Source of the DNA: a sulfur-oxidizing endosymbiont of Gigantopelta aegis
GTDB taxonomy: Bacteria > Pseudomonadota > Gammaproteobacteria > GRL18
Length of the DNA stretch: 64,000 bases
Direction of reading: 5' to 3'
Assembly (NCBI RefSeq): GCF_016097415.1
Contig: NZ_JAEHGE010000001.1
Location: 1,222,914 to 1,286,913 of the forward strand
Shown here: positions 41,563-51,113 of the stretch, piece after piece
Numbering within the stretch: position 1 is the first letter of the stretch
Layout: the number at the start of each line of letters is the position of its first letter
The notes under the pieces: generated by a model
What the model was told of the DNA's origin: nothing
Databases searched by the model: none
Seen by the model: the letters and a program-made list of their open reading frames with translations, nothing else
Program-made: the position numbers and the translations under genes

Positions 41563-42789
41563 ATCGATTGATTGAAGAGGGGTAAAAGGCGACATAAATG
41601 CCGCCCATTACCGTTGACGGCCATCGGCTCCTCAGCCTGTGCCGTGAAGATATTGTAACAGGATCATTACCGTTGTGAAAATACCTTGGGTGAATGGAAC
41701 GGCTCTATCGTTCCAGAGGGCAAAGCCCTTTCTCTTCATCTGTTTAAAGTTAACATGAGAAACTAAAATGATAGGAAATACAAAATGACAAAAATCACTT
41801 GAAACAGCCAAAAAAATATTTAGAAAACTGTCCGGAAAAGTGTTGACACATCAAGAGGGCGTCTTCGGTCTAAACAATTTGATTTTTTTATGAGTACTCC
41901 ACAAGGGGAGATTTCATTTGAAATTGATGGTGTTCAGGTTGAGGTTGATGCGGGTTATGAAGGTGATCAAGTTTACTTGATTGAAGCAAAAATGGGTGAA
42001 ACAGAAAACTTTCATATGCGTCAGCTTTTTTATCCTTATCGCATGTGGCAGGCAGAAGGTGTCACTAAAAATATCATTCCTATTTTTTTATCATACTACA
42101 ATGGTATTGTGAGTTTAACGCAATATAAATTTACGAATGATGCTTACTATGATTCCTATCAGGTAGTTAAATCTAAACAATACACATTTGAAACAGACCC
42201 TGTAGCCAATTCTTTAGTTGAGATTTTAGACTGTATCAGTTTTGCACAAACTACAGAGACAAACGGTGCCCCACCTTTTCCTCAAGCTAATGACTTGAGG
42301 AAAGTCAGAGATGTGATTGATTTAATTTATTGTGAGATTAATACGAAAGATACTATTGCGGCTTATTGGGATCTTGAACCAAGACAAGGTGATTATTATG
42401 CAAATGCTGCTGCTTACCTTGGTTATATAGAGAAAGAACATGGCTCCTGGGTTCTGACCGAAAAAGGATTAAACTATGTCAGTTTACCCACATCTAAAAG
42501 AAAGCGGGCATTTATATTAAGTATTTTGAAGCGAACTGTTTTTTATGTCTTAACAAAAAAAATGATTGAATCTGATAGCGTGCCTGAAAGGAATGTTATT
42601 AAGGATGTTATTTTAGAATACATTAATATCAATGAAGTAACTGCTAATCGACGTGCGTCAACTGTAAAAAGTTGGCTGGTGTTTATCAGAAACTATTTTA
42701 GCTAATTTAATTGTGGTCAAAGTACTGCAGTTGAATCTGAGTATGTTATCAAAAGCTCTGTTAATAAATATCCGGGAGGAAAAAATTTA

Positions 42790-43383
42790 ATGCAAAGTAA
42801 ATTTTTCGCCTATTTAAGTCGCCTTCGCTGGATCAAACGGTGGGGTCTGAAACGCAACTCAGAACCAGAAAACGTTATGGAGCATTCCTGGGAGGTTGCT
42901 ACTATTGCCCATGCTCTGGCCTTAATTAAAAACCACTACTTTGATGGCAATGTGGATGCTAATTTTATTGCTACAGCAGCTCTTTACCATGATGCCAGTG
43001 AGGTAATAACGGGAGATCTGCCGACGCCAGTTAAATATCACTCATCTATGATCAGGGATTCGTATCATAAAATAGAACGTCAAGCAGTTAGGGAGTTGGT
43101 TAAATTACTGCCTGATGAATTGCAGCCAACCTATAAACAGTTTGTTGATGAAGAAACTTTGGATAAAGAAGCCAGAAATATTATCAAAATGGCGGACACT
43201 TTGTCGGCTTATCTAAAATGCCGCTATGAAATAAACAATGGTAATAAGGAATTCTCTATTGCCATTCAAGATATCACAAAGAAGCTGGAAAGCTTTCAGG
43301 CACCGGAAATTGCTTATTTTATGGATGTATTTGTCTCATCCTATGATTTGACCCTGGATGATTTATTATCGGATAAACATTAA
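42790..43383 (+). CDS. HD-domain 5'-deoxynucleotidase, YfbR-like
   Basis: Hydrolyses deoxynucleoside 5'-monophosphates if it acts like E. coli YfbR, to which it aligns end to end. The 197-residue protein has the metal ligands H32 (VMEHSWEV), H67-D68 with E71 (YHDASEV) and a later Asp in IIKMADTLSAYLKC. GDLPTPVKY is a family signature. A strong GGGAGG at 42775-42780 precedes the start. It is 84 bp after the nuclease gene on the same strand and before AbiE. YfbR is usually a housekeeping gene; here it sits in accessory DNA. Confidence 0.9.
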   Translation: MQSKFFAYLSRLRWIKRWGLKRNSEPENVMEHSWEVATIAHALALIKNHYFDGNVDANFIATAALYHDASEVITGDLPTPVKYHSSMIRDSYHKIERQAVRELVKLLPDELQPTYKQFVDEETLDKEARNIIKMADTLSAYLKCRYEINNGNKEFSIAIQDITKKLESFQAPEIAYFMDVFVSSYDLTLDDLLSDKH

Positions 43384-43540
43384 TGTCATCAAAGGATGTG
43401 AATGGCTGTTAATAATTGGCTGCATTTCATTAAAACAGGTAGTTTCAACTGATGTTGAAAGATATGAAGTAAGTGAAATTATACCTGAATTGAAATTATC
43501 ATACCTTATACATCATGTTATATGTTAAATTTGTATTAAT

Positions 43541-43653
43541 GACAAAAATACGACAATGTAATAATGAAAATGCATTTATTATCAGTGTATTAGCAAAAGT
43601 CATATAAAAACACATGAATATTGTTTTTATTGACTTTTTGTCGTATTTTTGTT
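43541..43653. promoter_or_regulatory. Inverted-repeat operators upstream of abiEi
   Basis: GACAAAAATACGACAA (43541-43556) and TTGTCGTATTTTTGTT (43638-43653) are inverted repeats with one mismatch, 81 bp apart, ending 39 bp before the abiEi start. AbiEi antitoxins are known to repress their own promoter by binding two inverted repeats, so these are probable operators. The 309-bp spacer (43384-43692) holds no gene. Confidence 0.7.
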
Positions 43654-43692
43654 ATATTTTAGTTGTTTTTAATTAAAAGTAACAGAGCAATC

Positions 43693-44103
43693 ATGAAACG
43701 CATAAGTCTCAAATCAAAAATCAGTGATAAAATTAAATACTCTCGCCGGTTGGTATTCATGCGCTCTGATTTTGAGGAGCTGGGAGGCTATGATCAAGTT
43801 GGTAGAGTTTTACGCAATTTAACAGCAGAAGGAAAACTGATTAAAATCGGTTATGGCCTTTATGCAAAAGCACGTACAAACCGATTGACAGGAAAACCGA
43901 TGCTAATAGCCAAAGGCGGTTTTATCCAGGTTGCTAAGGAAGCTTTGAGACGATTAGGTGTTAAATGGAGTCCTTCAGATTCAGAAGTATCCTACCTGGA
44001 AGGTTCAACACAAATTCCAGCTAATGCAGAAGTTATTATTTTTGATCGGTTTAATCGCAAAATAGCAACCGATAAATTTAAACTTCAGCTGAACAGATCA
44101 TAA
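43693..44103 (+). CDS. AbiEi/DUF6088-type antitoxin
   Basis: Antitoxin and autorepressor of a type IV toxin-antitoxin system. Start ATG 43693 (MKRISLKSKISDK) is preferred over an in-frame TTG at 43663. The 136-residue protein has an N-terminal winged helix (FMRSDFEELGGYDQVGRVLRNLTAEGKLIKIGYGLYAK, about residues 22-60; shown in parts MRSDFEEL and LIKIGYGLY) and a C-terminal domain. The stop codon shares a base with the toxin ATG (TAATG), indicating translational coupling. Confidence 0.83.
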   Translation: MKRISLKSKISDKIKYSRRLVFMRSDFEELGGYDQVGRVLRNLTAEGKLIKIGYGLYAKARTNRLTGKPMLIAKGGFIQVAKEALRRLGVKWSPSDSEVSYLEGSTQIPANAEVIIFDRFNRKIATDKFKLQLNRS

Positions 44104-45041
44104 TGCCACCATTTGATCCGACTCTTTTTTCAGATGTTGCTGATGCACTGGGTATTAGTAGCCCTGTTCTTGTTGAAAAAGACTATTACGCCGTTCAATT
44201 GCTTAATATTATCAACAATCTGTCGTTTGATGGTTATCAGCTAATCTTTGCCGGAGGAACTTGCCTGGCCAAAGCACACAAAAACACCTACCGCATGTCT
44301 GAAGATGTAGACATTAAACTGGTTCCATCAAGAAAAATCTTAGCTCAATCACACACCAGACAACGGCAATTCAGGCGAGACATTCATCAGGCAATACTCT
44401 CAGCTATCAACTCATCAGACTATTTTAAGTTGGTTGGATCAGCTAAAAAACGCAATGAAGGCAGATATCAGCAATTCTTAATCGAATATCCTCAGTTCCA
44501 TGGACAGTTCCATTCACTCCGCCCACATTTACAATTAGATATTACTGAGTCTCTGCTACTTACTCCTGCCATTGAAAAACCAATTGGCTCGCTCTATGCT
44601 GAAGTTGCCAATCTGAAACATGAAATATCGAGTTTTCTTTGTGTCAGCATGGAATCCACTGCATGTGAAAAATTTGTGTCGTTACTTCGCCGTACTGCAG
44701 CATCCGATAGAGACCGTTCTCGCCCTGTTGATGAAACATTGATCCGTCATGTCTATGATCTCCATTTGATTGAGAAATCATTACCCAATCTAATCGAATT
44801 AAGGGAACTTGTACAACAGGTGATTCAAACTGATGTGGAACAATTTGGTAATCAACATGAAGCTTTTAGAGATAACACATACCAGGAACTTCAACATGGA
44901 TTACAATTGTTAACTGAACAGGCGCGGTATCAGGAACGATATGAAAAGTTTATTGGACCGCTGGTTTATCATCCTTCTCCTGCAAGTTGGGATGAATCTA
45001 TAAAAACGGTATTAAATATGGCTTCTATATGGTTAAAGTAA
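44103..45041 (+). CDS. AbiEii-type nucleotidyltransferase toxin
   Basis: Toxin of the AbiE system; the family are nucleotidyltransferases that cause reversible growth arrest and phage abortive infection. 312 residues. The motif FAGGTCLAK (GGT at 51-53, K57) followed by MSEDVDIKL (S66, D68, D70) is the GG(S/T)-x9-DxD core of DUF1814/AbiEii. SLRRTAASDRDRSRP and HVYDLHLI match the later conserved region. It overlaps the antitoxin by one base. Confidence 0.88.
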   Translation: MPPFDPTLFSDVADALGISSPVLVEKDYYAVQLLNIINNLSFDGYQLIFAGGTCLAKAHKNTYRMSEDVDIKLVPSRKILAQSHTRQRQFRRDIHQAILSAINSSDYFKLVGSAKKRNEGRYQQFLIEYPQFHGQFHSLRPHLQLDITESLLLTPAIEKPIGSLYAEVANLKHEISSFLCVSMESTACEKFVSLLRRTAASDRDRSRPVDETLIRHVYDLHLIEKSLPNLIELRELVQQVIQTDVEQFGNQHEAFRDNTYQELQHGLQLLTEQARYQERYEKFIGPLVYHPSPASWDESIKTVLNMASIWLK

Positions 45042-45065
45042 CCATTAATTAATCATGCTTTGGAA

Positions 45066-45085
45066 ATCCCCCTGTAAAGGGGGAT
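45066..45085. terminator. Stem-loop between convergent abiEii and helicase genes
   Basis: ATCCCCC TGTAAA GGGGGAT, a perfect 7-bp stem with a 6-base loop, lies between the convergent stops at 45041 and 45101. There is no long T-run, so termination strength is uncertain. Confidence 0.5.
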
Positions 45086-45100
45086 AAAGTCGCATTTTAG

Positions 45101-47410
45101 TTATTTAAGCAGCTGTTTGGCCAAAGCCACTTCAACCGAATCTCCATCTTGATTCAAAATATCTAAACCAGTATCCGGAACATCACCTGAAGTGGATTGG
45201 CTCACCGCTATTTTCTTGGCCATTAAACTCAGACAGGTTATCTGTGCAGAATTAGCATAACCAAGATAATAAACATCCACATCCTCTGTTTGACCAATTC
45301 GCCAGGAACGGCGGGAGGCTTGTTGCAGAGTGTAAACATTATAGCCGGACTGCATAAATACAATCGTTGGAAACTCCAGCAGATCCAGACCAGTTTTGAC
45401 CAGTTCAGGATTGCAAACCATGCAGTCTATGCCCCTGTCAACCTGATCTAAAATCCAGTCCTCTCGTTTCATAGTACTGACACTGGAACGTAATACAGCT
45501 GTTTTCAGACCAGCTTTTGTCAGTAGCGTCTTCAAACGTGAAGCGGTATCACGCTTGCCCGTATAAGTGGTATAAACCAGCGTTCGACGATGCCTACCTT
45601 TGTTATCCAGTGCAATTCGGATCAGCTCTTTCTCTTTAGGGGAAAGAGTATCCTCATCAAAAACACTGGGCATAAAGGCCAGCAACGAATGTGAACGAGG
45701 GTGTTTCACTGTCTCAGCATTAAAACAGGTATCAGGCCAGCGAAGCAGAACATTAAGAACAACGCCCAGCAATGTGGTATCACCTCTTGCCAAAGATTGT
45801 CTTAATTCTGTTTCCAGTTGATTTTTCAACTTCACATAGCATTCACCTTGTGTACTGGTCATGTCCACTTCAATGAAGTGTTCCCGATAAGGAGGCAGTA
45901 CATTTTGTCCAATATCCCTCAGCTTTAAAAAAGCGGTATAAGGCAGAACAAAACGAGCAATTCCTTTAGGACCAAAACCAGGTGCTTTTACTGTGCGAAC
46001 TGTCATGGATTTACCACGGGCAGTACGATGAGAACGGATTTCAGACTCTTTATAGATATCTTTTAATACTCCGTGTTCACGCATAAAACTCATGGCAGCA
46101 CTGCTGAGTGTATTTCGGTTGTTATACCGGTAACCATCCTGCAGCATCACTTGAGGCATCGCTCGCCAGAGTAGATAGAAAATATCATCGGCATAACCAC
46201 CCATTAAGGTACCGGTTAGCAAAATTGTTTTCTTGACCAGAGTTGATAATACACCCATGGCCTGTCCCTGAGCTGAATGCTGATTTTTATACTCATGTGC
46301 TTCATCAACCAGCAAGTTTGAGAAATAGCCTTTAGGAATATAGCGTTTAATAAACTCAGTGGGTTGATAGCCACCTTGTCCAAAACCAAATTCCAGTTTT
46401 GCTAATGCTTTCTCAATTCGTCTGGCCTGGCGATCAGAAAAAACTAGCTCACCATTATCATCCATAAGATTAACAAACTCATAGATATTATCAGCCAGCA
46501 TACTGCCCAACAAATTTTCACCAAAAATATTCAGCAGATTCTCTGCAGACTTTGGTCCTATTGTCGGGATCTGTTGCATTGCACGGCTGACAATATCTTT
46601 ACGGGATTTTTGCTTATTCCCGGCTCGGATTAATGTCCACAATGGCGAATAACAATGACTGCAATTCATCTGTTTTTCCTGAGGAAAAGCAGCAAATTCA
46701 ATTGAATTGCCATCTTCATCACACTGCACCGTACCGCAATCCGGACAGGCTGCTAATTCATGAGTATGAAAGATTGATTTACTTTCTGGATTAGTCGGAC
46801 TCACAGGAGAAGATACATGACGTTTTCTGGAAACAATACTGCTTTTCCAGTTAAATCCCATCCTCATTCGCACACGACCAATAACAAAAAATTCTGGCTC
46901 ATGACTTTCTGGTTCACCCAGAGCATCACGAATGGCCAGTAATTTTGCCAGTGTATCAGGACCATTGAGTACCCAGACTTTTGCATCAGGTACAGTATCC
47001 ATAATTTCCCTTCGCCACTTGTAAACAAGGTGGGGAGGTGAAATCACTAAAGTACGTTTAAAACCTTCTGCATCGAGTATTGCAGCTGCAACAATCGACA
47101 TTAGTGTTTTTCCGGTACCCATTTCACCATTAATAATCGAAGCACCAAGACCTCGATCAATTAACAGGTGGGATACTGATTGGATGACACCACGTTGAGC
47201 ATCAAAGGGTGAGCGCAACATCTTATCCATCAATAATTCTCTGGTTTGCGAAGGCGTACCATCAAATATGGGTGGATTTTGAGCCTGGACGGCCTGCATC
47301 AGGCCAGAACCAAACTGTTGAATAAAATCAGTTAAAGTAATCACTGATGAACTCTGAGTCTCAATAACAGACTCAGATTGATTATCAAGTTGTTCAGCGG
47401 TGTTATTCAT
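45101..47410 (-). CDS. SNF2-like DEAD/DEAH-box helicase with zinc-ribbon insert
   Basis: 769 residues from ATG 47410 (MNNTAEQLD), chosen because GGAG lies 8 bp upstream. Walker A GEMGTGKT at 95-102, LVISPPHLVYKWRREI (motif Ia), a Cys insert CPDCG...CSHC near 250, motif II LLVDEAHEYKN, motif III LLTGTLMGG, and motif VI ASRRSWRIGQTEDV typical of SNF2 proteins. Such helicases occur in plasmids and ICEs, where their role is not well known. It is the last gene of a leftward operon of small genes. Confidence 0.85.
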   Translation of the reverse strand: MNNTAEQLDNQSESVIETQSSSVITLTDFIQQFGSGLMQAVQAQNPPIFDGTPSQTRELLMDKMLRSPFDAQRGVIQSVSHLLIDRGLGASIINGEMGTGKTLMSIVAAAILDAEGFKRTLVISPPHLVYKWRREIMDTVPDAKVWVLNGPDTLAKLLAIRDALGEPESHEPEFFVIGRVRMRMGFNWKSSIVSRKRHVSSPVSPTNPESKSIFHTHELAACPDCGTVQCDEDGNSIEFAAFPQEKQMNCSHCYSPLWTLIRAGNKQKSRKDIVSRAMQQIPTIGPKSAENLLNIFGENLLGSMLADNIYEFVNLMDDNGELVFSDRQARRIEKALAKLEFGFGQGGYQPTEFIKRYIPKGYFSNLLVDEAHEYKNQHSAQGQAMGVLSTLVKKTILLTGTLMGGYADDIFYLLWRAMPQVMLQDGYRYNNRNTLSSAAMSFMREHGVLKDIYKESEIRSHRTARGKSMTVRTVKAPGFGPKGIARFVLPYTAFLKLRDIGQNVLPPYREHFIEVDMTSTQGECYVKLKNQLETELRQSLARGDTTLLGVVLNVLLRWPDTCFNAETVKHPRSHSLLAFMPSVFDEDTLSPKEKELIRIALDNKGRHRRTLVYTTYTGKRDTASRLKTLLTKAGLKTAVLRSSVSTMKREDWILDQVDRGIDCMVCNPELVKTGLDLLEFPTIVFMQSGYNVYTLQQASRRSWRIGQTEDVDVYYLGYANSAQITCLSLMAKKIAVSQSTSGDVPDTGLDILNQDGDSVEVALAKQLLK

Positions 47411-47442
47411 TATGCTTCTCCATAAATGGGAGACACACAATT

Positions 47443-47485
47443 CCCCTGATCAGGGATTTGTATGCTCCCTGTTGGGGTTAAAGAC
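47443..47485 (-). promoter_or_regulatory. Structured leader before the helicase gene
   Basis: On the transcribed strand GTCTTTAACCCC is followed by the perfect palindrome CCCTGATCAGGG (47444-47455) and GGGG. A leader of the same design occurs at 49618-49657, and a related stem-loop at 54709-54743, each just before a gene of this operon. Confidence 0.45.
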
Positions 47486-47493
47486 AGCTCAGA

Positions 47494-47661
47494 TTATTGA
47501 GCCAGTTTTTTAGTTGCCATCACATATAAATAGGGATAGCGCTCAGTTAATGCTGGATACTGTTTAAACATATCCATTACTTTTTTTGCCATAAGGACAG
47601 AACCATGGCATGAATGACTCAAACAGCGACTGATCCATTGCAGCTCTATCAGGTCTATCAT
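47494..47661 (-). CDS. Small protein (55 residues), unknown
   Basis: Frame begins MIDLIELQWISRCLSHSCHG and ends YLYVMATKKLAQ. A strong AAGGAG (47669-47674) is 7 bp before the ATG, which supports real translation. It lies between the broken gene at 47700 and the helicase on the same strand. No family is recognised. Confidence 0.6.
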   Translation of the reverse strand: MIDLIELQWISRCLSHSCHGSVLMAKKVMDMFKQYPALTERYPYLYVMATKKLAQ

Positions 47662-48035
47662 TGTTATCTCCTTACATGAGTAAATTAGTGTGATTAATCT
47701 TAGGTTATTTTGACTGCATCAATGATCAGACAAATTTCATCCTGTTCATTGCGGGCAGAAATTAGTTTGAATAAAGTCAGTTCAAGCTCAGTAATGCGAA
47801 TTTTACGAACCAAAATATAACGATTAAAAAACAATTCCTTTTCAGGGATCTTTTCTTTACCAGCAGATAGAAGATTGATTACATCTTTTAAAATTTGATT
47901 TTGTCGTTCATGCTGGGTTTGATGAACATTAAAAAATTGATCATCTTCAGCACTCCAGACAATATAGGTTAATGTGGCTATACTTAACCGGACACACAAC
48001 TTAAAATAACTAAAAGATAAAAAGTGTGACCTAAA

Positions 48036-48275
48036 ATGAATGATCAAACAAAAAACCGAATAAAAGCTATACATCAGAATTTAAAGAATCAGCTGTCAAA
48101 TTAGCTAATGAGACGGATCAACCCGTTTCTCAGACTGCCAGGGAGCTAGGTGTTAATGTAAATACTCTACATACCTGGATCAGTAAATATTCCAAACCGG
48201 TGAAGACGGTAGCCAATAGAAGTGATGAACACATTTATGATGAAGTAAAACGTCTGAAAAAGAATTGGCAAAAGT
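48036..48275 (+). pseudogene. IS3 copy 7 orfA, frameshifted
   Basis: ATG 48036 starts MNDQTKNR instead of MNDQTKKPNK because the A-run has six bases. Downstream the helix-turn-helix is intact in another frame. Confidence 0.65.
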
Positions 48276-48329
48276 GATTCAGGAGCGTGATTTATTAAAA
48301 GGCCACAGCGTACTTTGCAAGGAAACTTT

Positions 48330-49164
48330 GTGAAGTACGCATGGATAACTGATCAGGCTAAAGATTACCCGGTAACGATTCTGTGCCGTTTTATGGATGT
48401 TTCCAGTAGTTGCTATTATGATTGGGTTAGCTCTCCTAAAACGGATAGAGAAAGAAAATGAAGCGCTTACTGAGCAGCTAAAAAAACTGTTTGAAGACAG
48501 TCGCAAGACTTATGGAACCCGTCGTCTTAAAAGAAAACTGGCTGAAAAAGGCGTTCATATAAGCCGCCGGAGAATTGGTCGATTAATGAAAAAAGCCGGT
48601 TTGTTTTGTAAAACGAAGAGACGCTTAAAGCGACGACTAATTCACAAGCGTATATCTCCAAATTTACTGAAGGTTTACTGTCTCTCAACCTGATCGCTAC
48701 TATGTGGGTGATATTACCTATATTGCCACCAAGGAAGGCTGGTTATATTTAGCGGTGTCATTGACATTCTCAGGCAAATTGTTGGCTGGTCGATGGATGA
48801 GCGAATGAAAGCCAAGCTAGTCAATGATGCTTTACTGATGGCCATATGGAAGCGTAAACCAATGGATGGATTGCTTTGGCATACTGACCGAGGTAGCCAA
48901 TATGCCTCTGATAGTCATAGAAAAATATTGTCGGATCATAACATAATTCAGTCTATGAGCCGCAAAAAATTGCTGGGACAATGCTGTATCAGAGGCTTCT
49001 TTCATAGTTTGAAAACTGAATTGACGCACCATTGTCGATTCAAAACCAGAGTAGAAGCAAAGCAGGCAATATTTGAATATATTGAGGTATTTTATAATCA
49101 GGAGCGACTTCATTCGGCTAATGATTATTTGTCACCAGTCGATTATGAAATACAGCGGAAATAG
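48330..49164 (+). pseudogene. IS3 copy 7 orfB (DDE transposase), frameshifted
   Basis: Frame 48397-48693 shows the uninterrupted native reading [28 protein letters not shown] (quoted here as [16 protein letters not shown]) that the other copies reach only by frameshift. Further deletions break it at about 48640, 48755 and 48965. The Glu region is changed to [11 protein letters not shown]. Confidence 0.75.
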
Positions 49165-49617
49165 CTAATCGATTGATTGAAGAGGGTAAAAGGCGACATA
49201 AATGCCGCCCATTACCGTTGACGGCCATCGGCTCCTCAGCCTGTGCCGTGAAGATATTGTAACAGGATCATTACCGTTGTGAAAATACCTTGGGTGAATG
49301 GAACGGCTCTATCGTTCCAGAGGGCAAAGCCCTTTCTCTTCATCTGTTTAAAGTTAACATGAGAAACTAAAATGATAGGAAATACAAAATGACAAAATCA
49401 CTTGAAACAGCCAAAAAATATTTAGAAAACTGTCCGGAAAAGTGTTGACATCAGGTTTCCCACACAAAGTGGGTCACATAAAGATTAAAGTCTGCATCAA
49501 AGCCCAGAAGTTGGGCATTTTGAGTCATATCAATATACTGATTGCTTTCAATCTGCACGGGGCAGATCCATTTTCAGAAGTCATTATTTGTATCTCCTAA
49601 TGATTTAGGAAACACCA

Positions 49618-49657
49618 CCCCAGAAAACGGGATGATGATCCGTTTTGGGTTTAAAGA
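49618..49657 (-). promoter_or_regulatory. Structured leader before the broken gene at 49584
   Basis: AAAACGG (49624-49630) pairs with CCGTTTT (49640-49646) around GATGATGAT, bounded by CCCC and GGGTTTAAAGAC. Same plan as the helicase leader. Confidence 0.45.
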
Positions 49658-50381
49658 CATACCTGATTCCACAAGGGAACACTCTGATTTCAAGGTACAT
49701 GCAGAGTTATTTAAAGTTGTCACATAAGCCGTGACCGCTGTAATTCATAAATTAATAATTAAGCAAACTCAATTTCTTCAAGTCTTGCTTTAACACTTTT
49801 AAAGGTTCTGGCTTAAAGTGCAGATCGAGTTCTACGTTATTTTCAATTAATTCGGCAATTGAGATATATCCATATTCCGGGTATCCCATACTGCCTAAAC
49901 CAAAGGCCTGAATTTGCTCATCAAGCATATCTTTCTCTGAAATGTACCAGTCAAAGGCTCCAACAAAATAATGTAAATAAGCAATTGCTTCATCACCTTT
50001 ATTTTCCTGTTCACCAGTCTTTGGCATTGTTTTAATCAAAGTAGCCATTTCAGCCAGTTTTTCAAAAAGAATGGCTTCTCTTCACTACGGCAACCATCGA
50101 TGATGCTTTCTAATTGCACTTTTCCGATAAAATCTTCAAGTGATTTAGCTGCTTTGAGAGCATCAGATATATTGTTAACTGAGATAGTGATTGATCAGGT
50201 TTAGGCACAAGAACAGGACCTGAAACACTTTTTTTAAGTGTCAAACAGCCTTCTTTGATCTTTTGTGCTAAAACGCTTTCCACATCTTGCTGAACAAAAT
50301 TAACCTTAATGGCTGTAAGCGCTAACCATCTAGCGTTATTCAAAAATATCTCCTGCCTCATAATCAATCCATCGATTAATT

Positions 50382-50720
50382 ATGAGGCACATCAAGAAAC
50401 CAGAAACCCAAGCCAACTCAAAACAATTTTGGCAAGACCACGTTAATCAATGGAATGAAAACAGTATCAGCCAGGCATCCTATTGTCAGGAACATGGGCT
50501 ACCCATCAAACGTTTTGGCTATTACAAGCGTAAGTTGCTGGGTGCAACAACGCAAACCAGTGCGATGACAAAGGGGAATGGTTTTATTCAACTATCTTCC
50601 CGACACACTATTCAGCCCGCACCTCAGCATTAATTGTAGAATTACCCAATCAGCTACGCATTGAAGGGGTGACTGCCGATAATGTACAGCTGGTAAAACA
50701 ATTAGCAGGATTGTTCCAAT
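50382..50720 (+). pseudogene. tnpA: IS66 tnpA, frameshifted
   Basis: Reads MRHIKKPETQANSKQFWQDH to about 50622 (GFIQLSSRHTIQ), then the true frame continues IVELPNQLRIEGVTADNVQL to the stop at about 50721. Typical IS66 OrfA layout (helix-turn-helix SISQASYCQEHGL). Accessory protein required for IS66 movement. Confidence 0.8.
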
Positions 50721-51078
50721 GAAGTCAGCCATACTTCCATCACTCAGCCTGCCACAGGTGTATCTCTATCTGAAGCCTGTTGATTTTCGTAAAAGTTTTA
50801 TTGGCCTCAGTGCCATTGTTGAATGTGAATTAGGTCATAATCCTTTGCAGGCCATCTGTATGCCTTTACCAATCGTCAGCGTAATAAAATTAAATGCCTC
50901 TTCTGGGATAATACCGGTTTTGTACTCTATTACAAAAGTCTCTCAGAAGAAAGTTCAATGGCAAGGTGAAGATGACCTGATGAATATCACCGGACAACAA
51001 ATCAACTGGCTATTAGACGGCTATGATATCAGTGTCATGAAACCGCATAAGAAATTGCATTATGAGTCTGTATTTTAA
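50719..51078 (+). pseudogene. tnpB: IS66 tnpB, frameshifted out and back
   Basis: A 119-residue open frame that begins VYLYLKPVDFRKSFIGLSA, the IS66 OrfB hallmark, but between about 50850 and 50950 the family sequence (HLYAFTNRQRNKIKCLFWDN, then GFVLYYKSL) is in another frame. The end (QINWLLDGYDI) is back in frame. The intact ORF is therefore misleading. Confidence 0.8.
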
Positions 51079-51113
51079 GTACTTTTAGTCTATTTTTTGT
51101 TATAATAAAGCCA

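Larger units (their letters stand above)
40424..41853 (+). mobile_element. IS3-family copy 6, with a short 5' deletion
   Basis: 1430 bp. Left end TAATGTGGCTACACTTAAC is kept but the next 80-odd bases, including the orfA start, are deleted. Right end complete. Target duplication AGA (40421-40423, 41854-41856). Its insertion supplies the stop codon that truncates the nuclease gene. Confidence 0.93.
40007..42705 (+). pseudogene. PD-(D/E)XK nuclease resembling type II restriction enzymes, cut by IS3 copy 6
   Basis: First part 40007-40423 (MTMSTKEAWNKLFVELDI... to LTVR), second part 41857-42705. Removing copy 6 and one AGA repeat restores an unbroken 421-residue frame across GRLRSKQFDFF. The first 90 residues (KAITQKEPRLMCKFDHR) look like a specificity or winged-helix domain. 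The catalytic core is D170 ... E182-A-K184 in VEVDAGYEGDQVYLIEAK, a PD-(D/E)XK signature, with RQLFYPYRMWQ following. The C-terminus reads like a winged helix (YLGYIEKEHGSWVLTEKG). No methylase is in the window. As it stands the second half could only be made from ATG 41890, which keeps the catalytic residues. Confidence 0.75.
47970..49453 (+). mobile_element. IS3-family copy 7, with many small deletions
   Basis: 1484 bp. Target duplication GGT (47967-47969, 49454-49456). The right end lacks CA (TTGACATCA instead of TTGACACATCA). It has more small deletions than any other copy (for example CGGTGTCATTGACATTC near 48755) yet almost no substitutions. Uniquely it has seven A at the orfB slippery run, which restores that frame. 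Confidence 0.92.
47700..49584 (-). pseudogene. Unknown small mobile-element protein, cut by IS3 copy 7
   Basis: Starts at ATG 49584 (MTSENGSAP), 9 bp after GGAGATAC. IS copy 7 interrupts it with GGT duplicated; joining 49457 to 47969 gives the continuous reading HFVWETYIVWSAEDDQFF and on to the stop at 47700 (ICLIIDAVKIT). One further lesion, a C4 run that should be C5 near 49566, breaks the first 10 codons. Reconstructed length about 130 residues. No domain recognised. An apparent longer frame up to 48074 is IS sequence. Confidence 0.65.

Noticed and set aside
47970-48074. N-terminal extension of the gene ending at 47700
   Set aside because: It is read from the IS copy 7 left end; the true 5' part lies beyond 49454.
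50344-50367. Start of the mobile-element gene at 50367
   Set aside because: These codons belong to the IS66 left end; the native gene continues beyond 52684.
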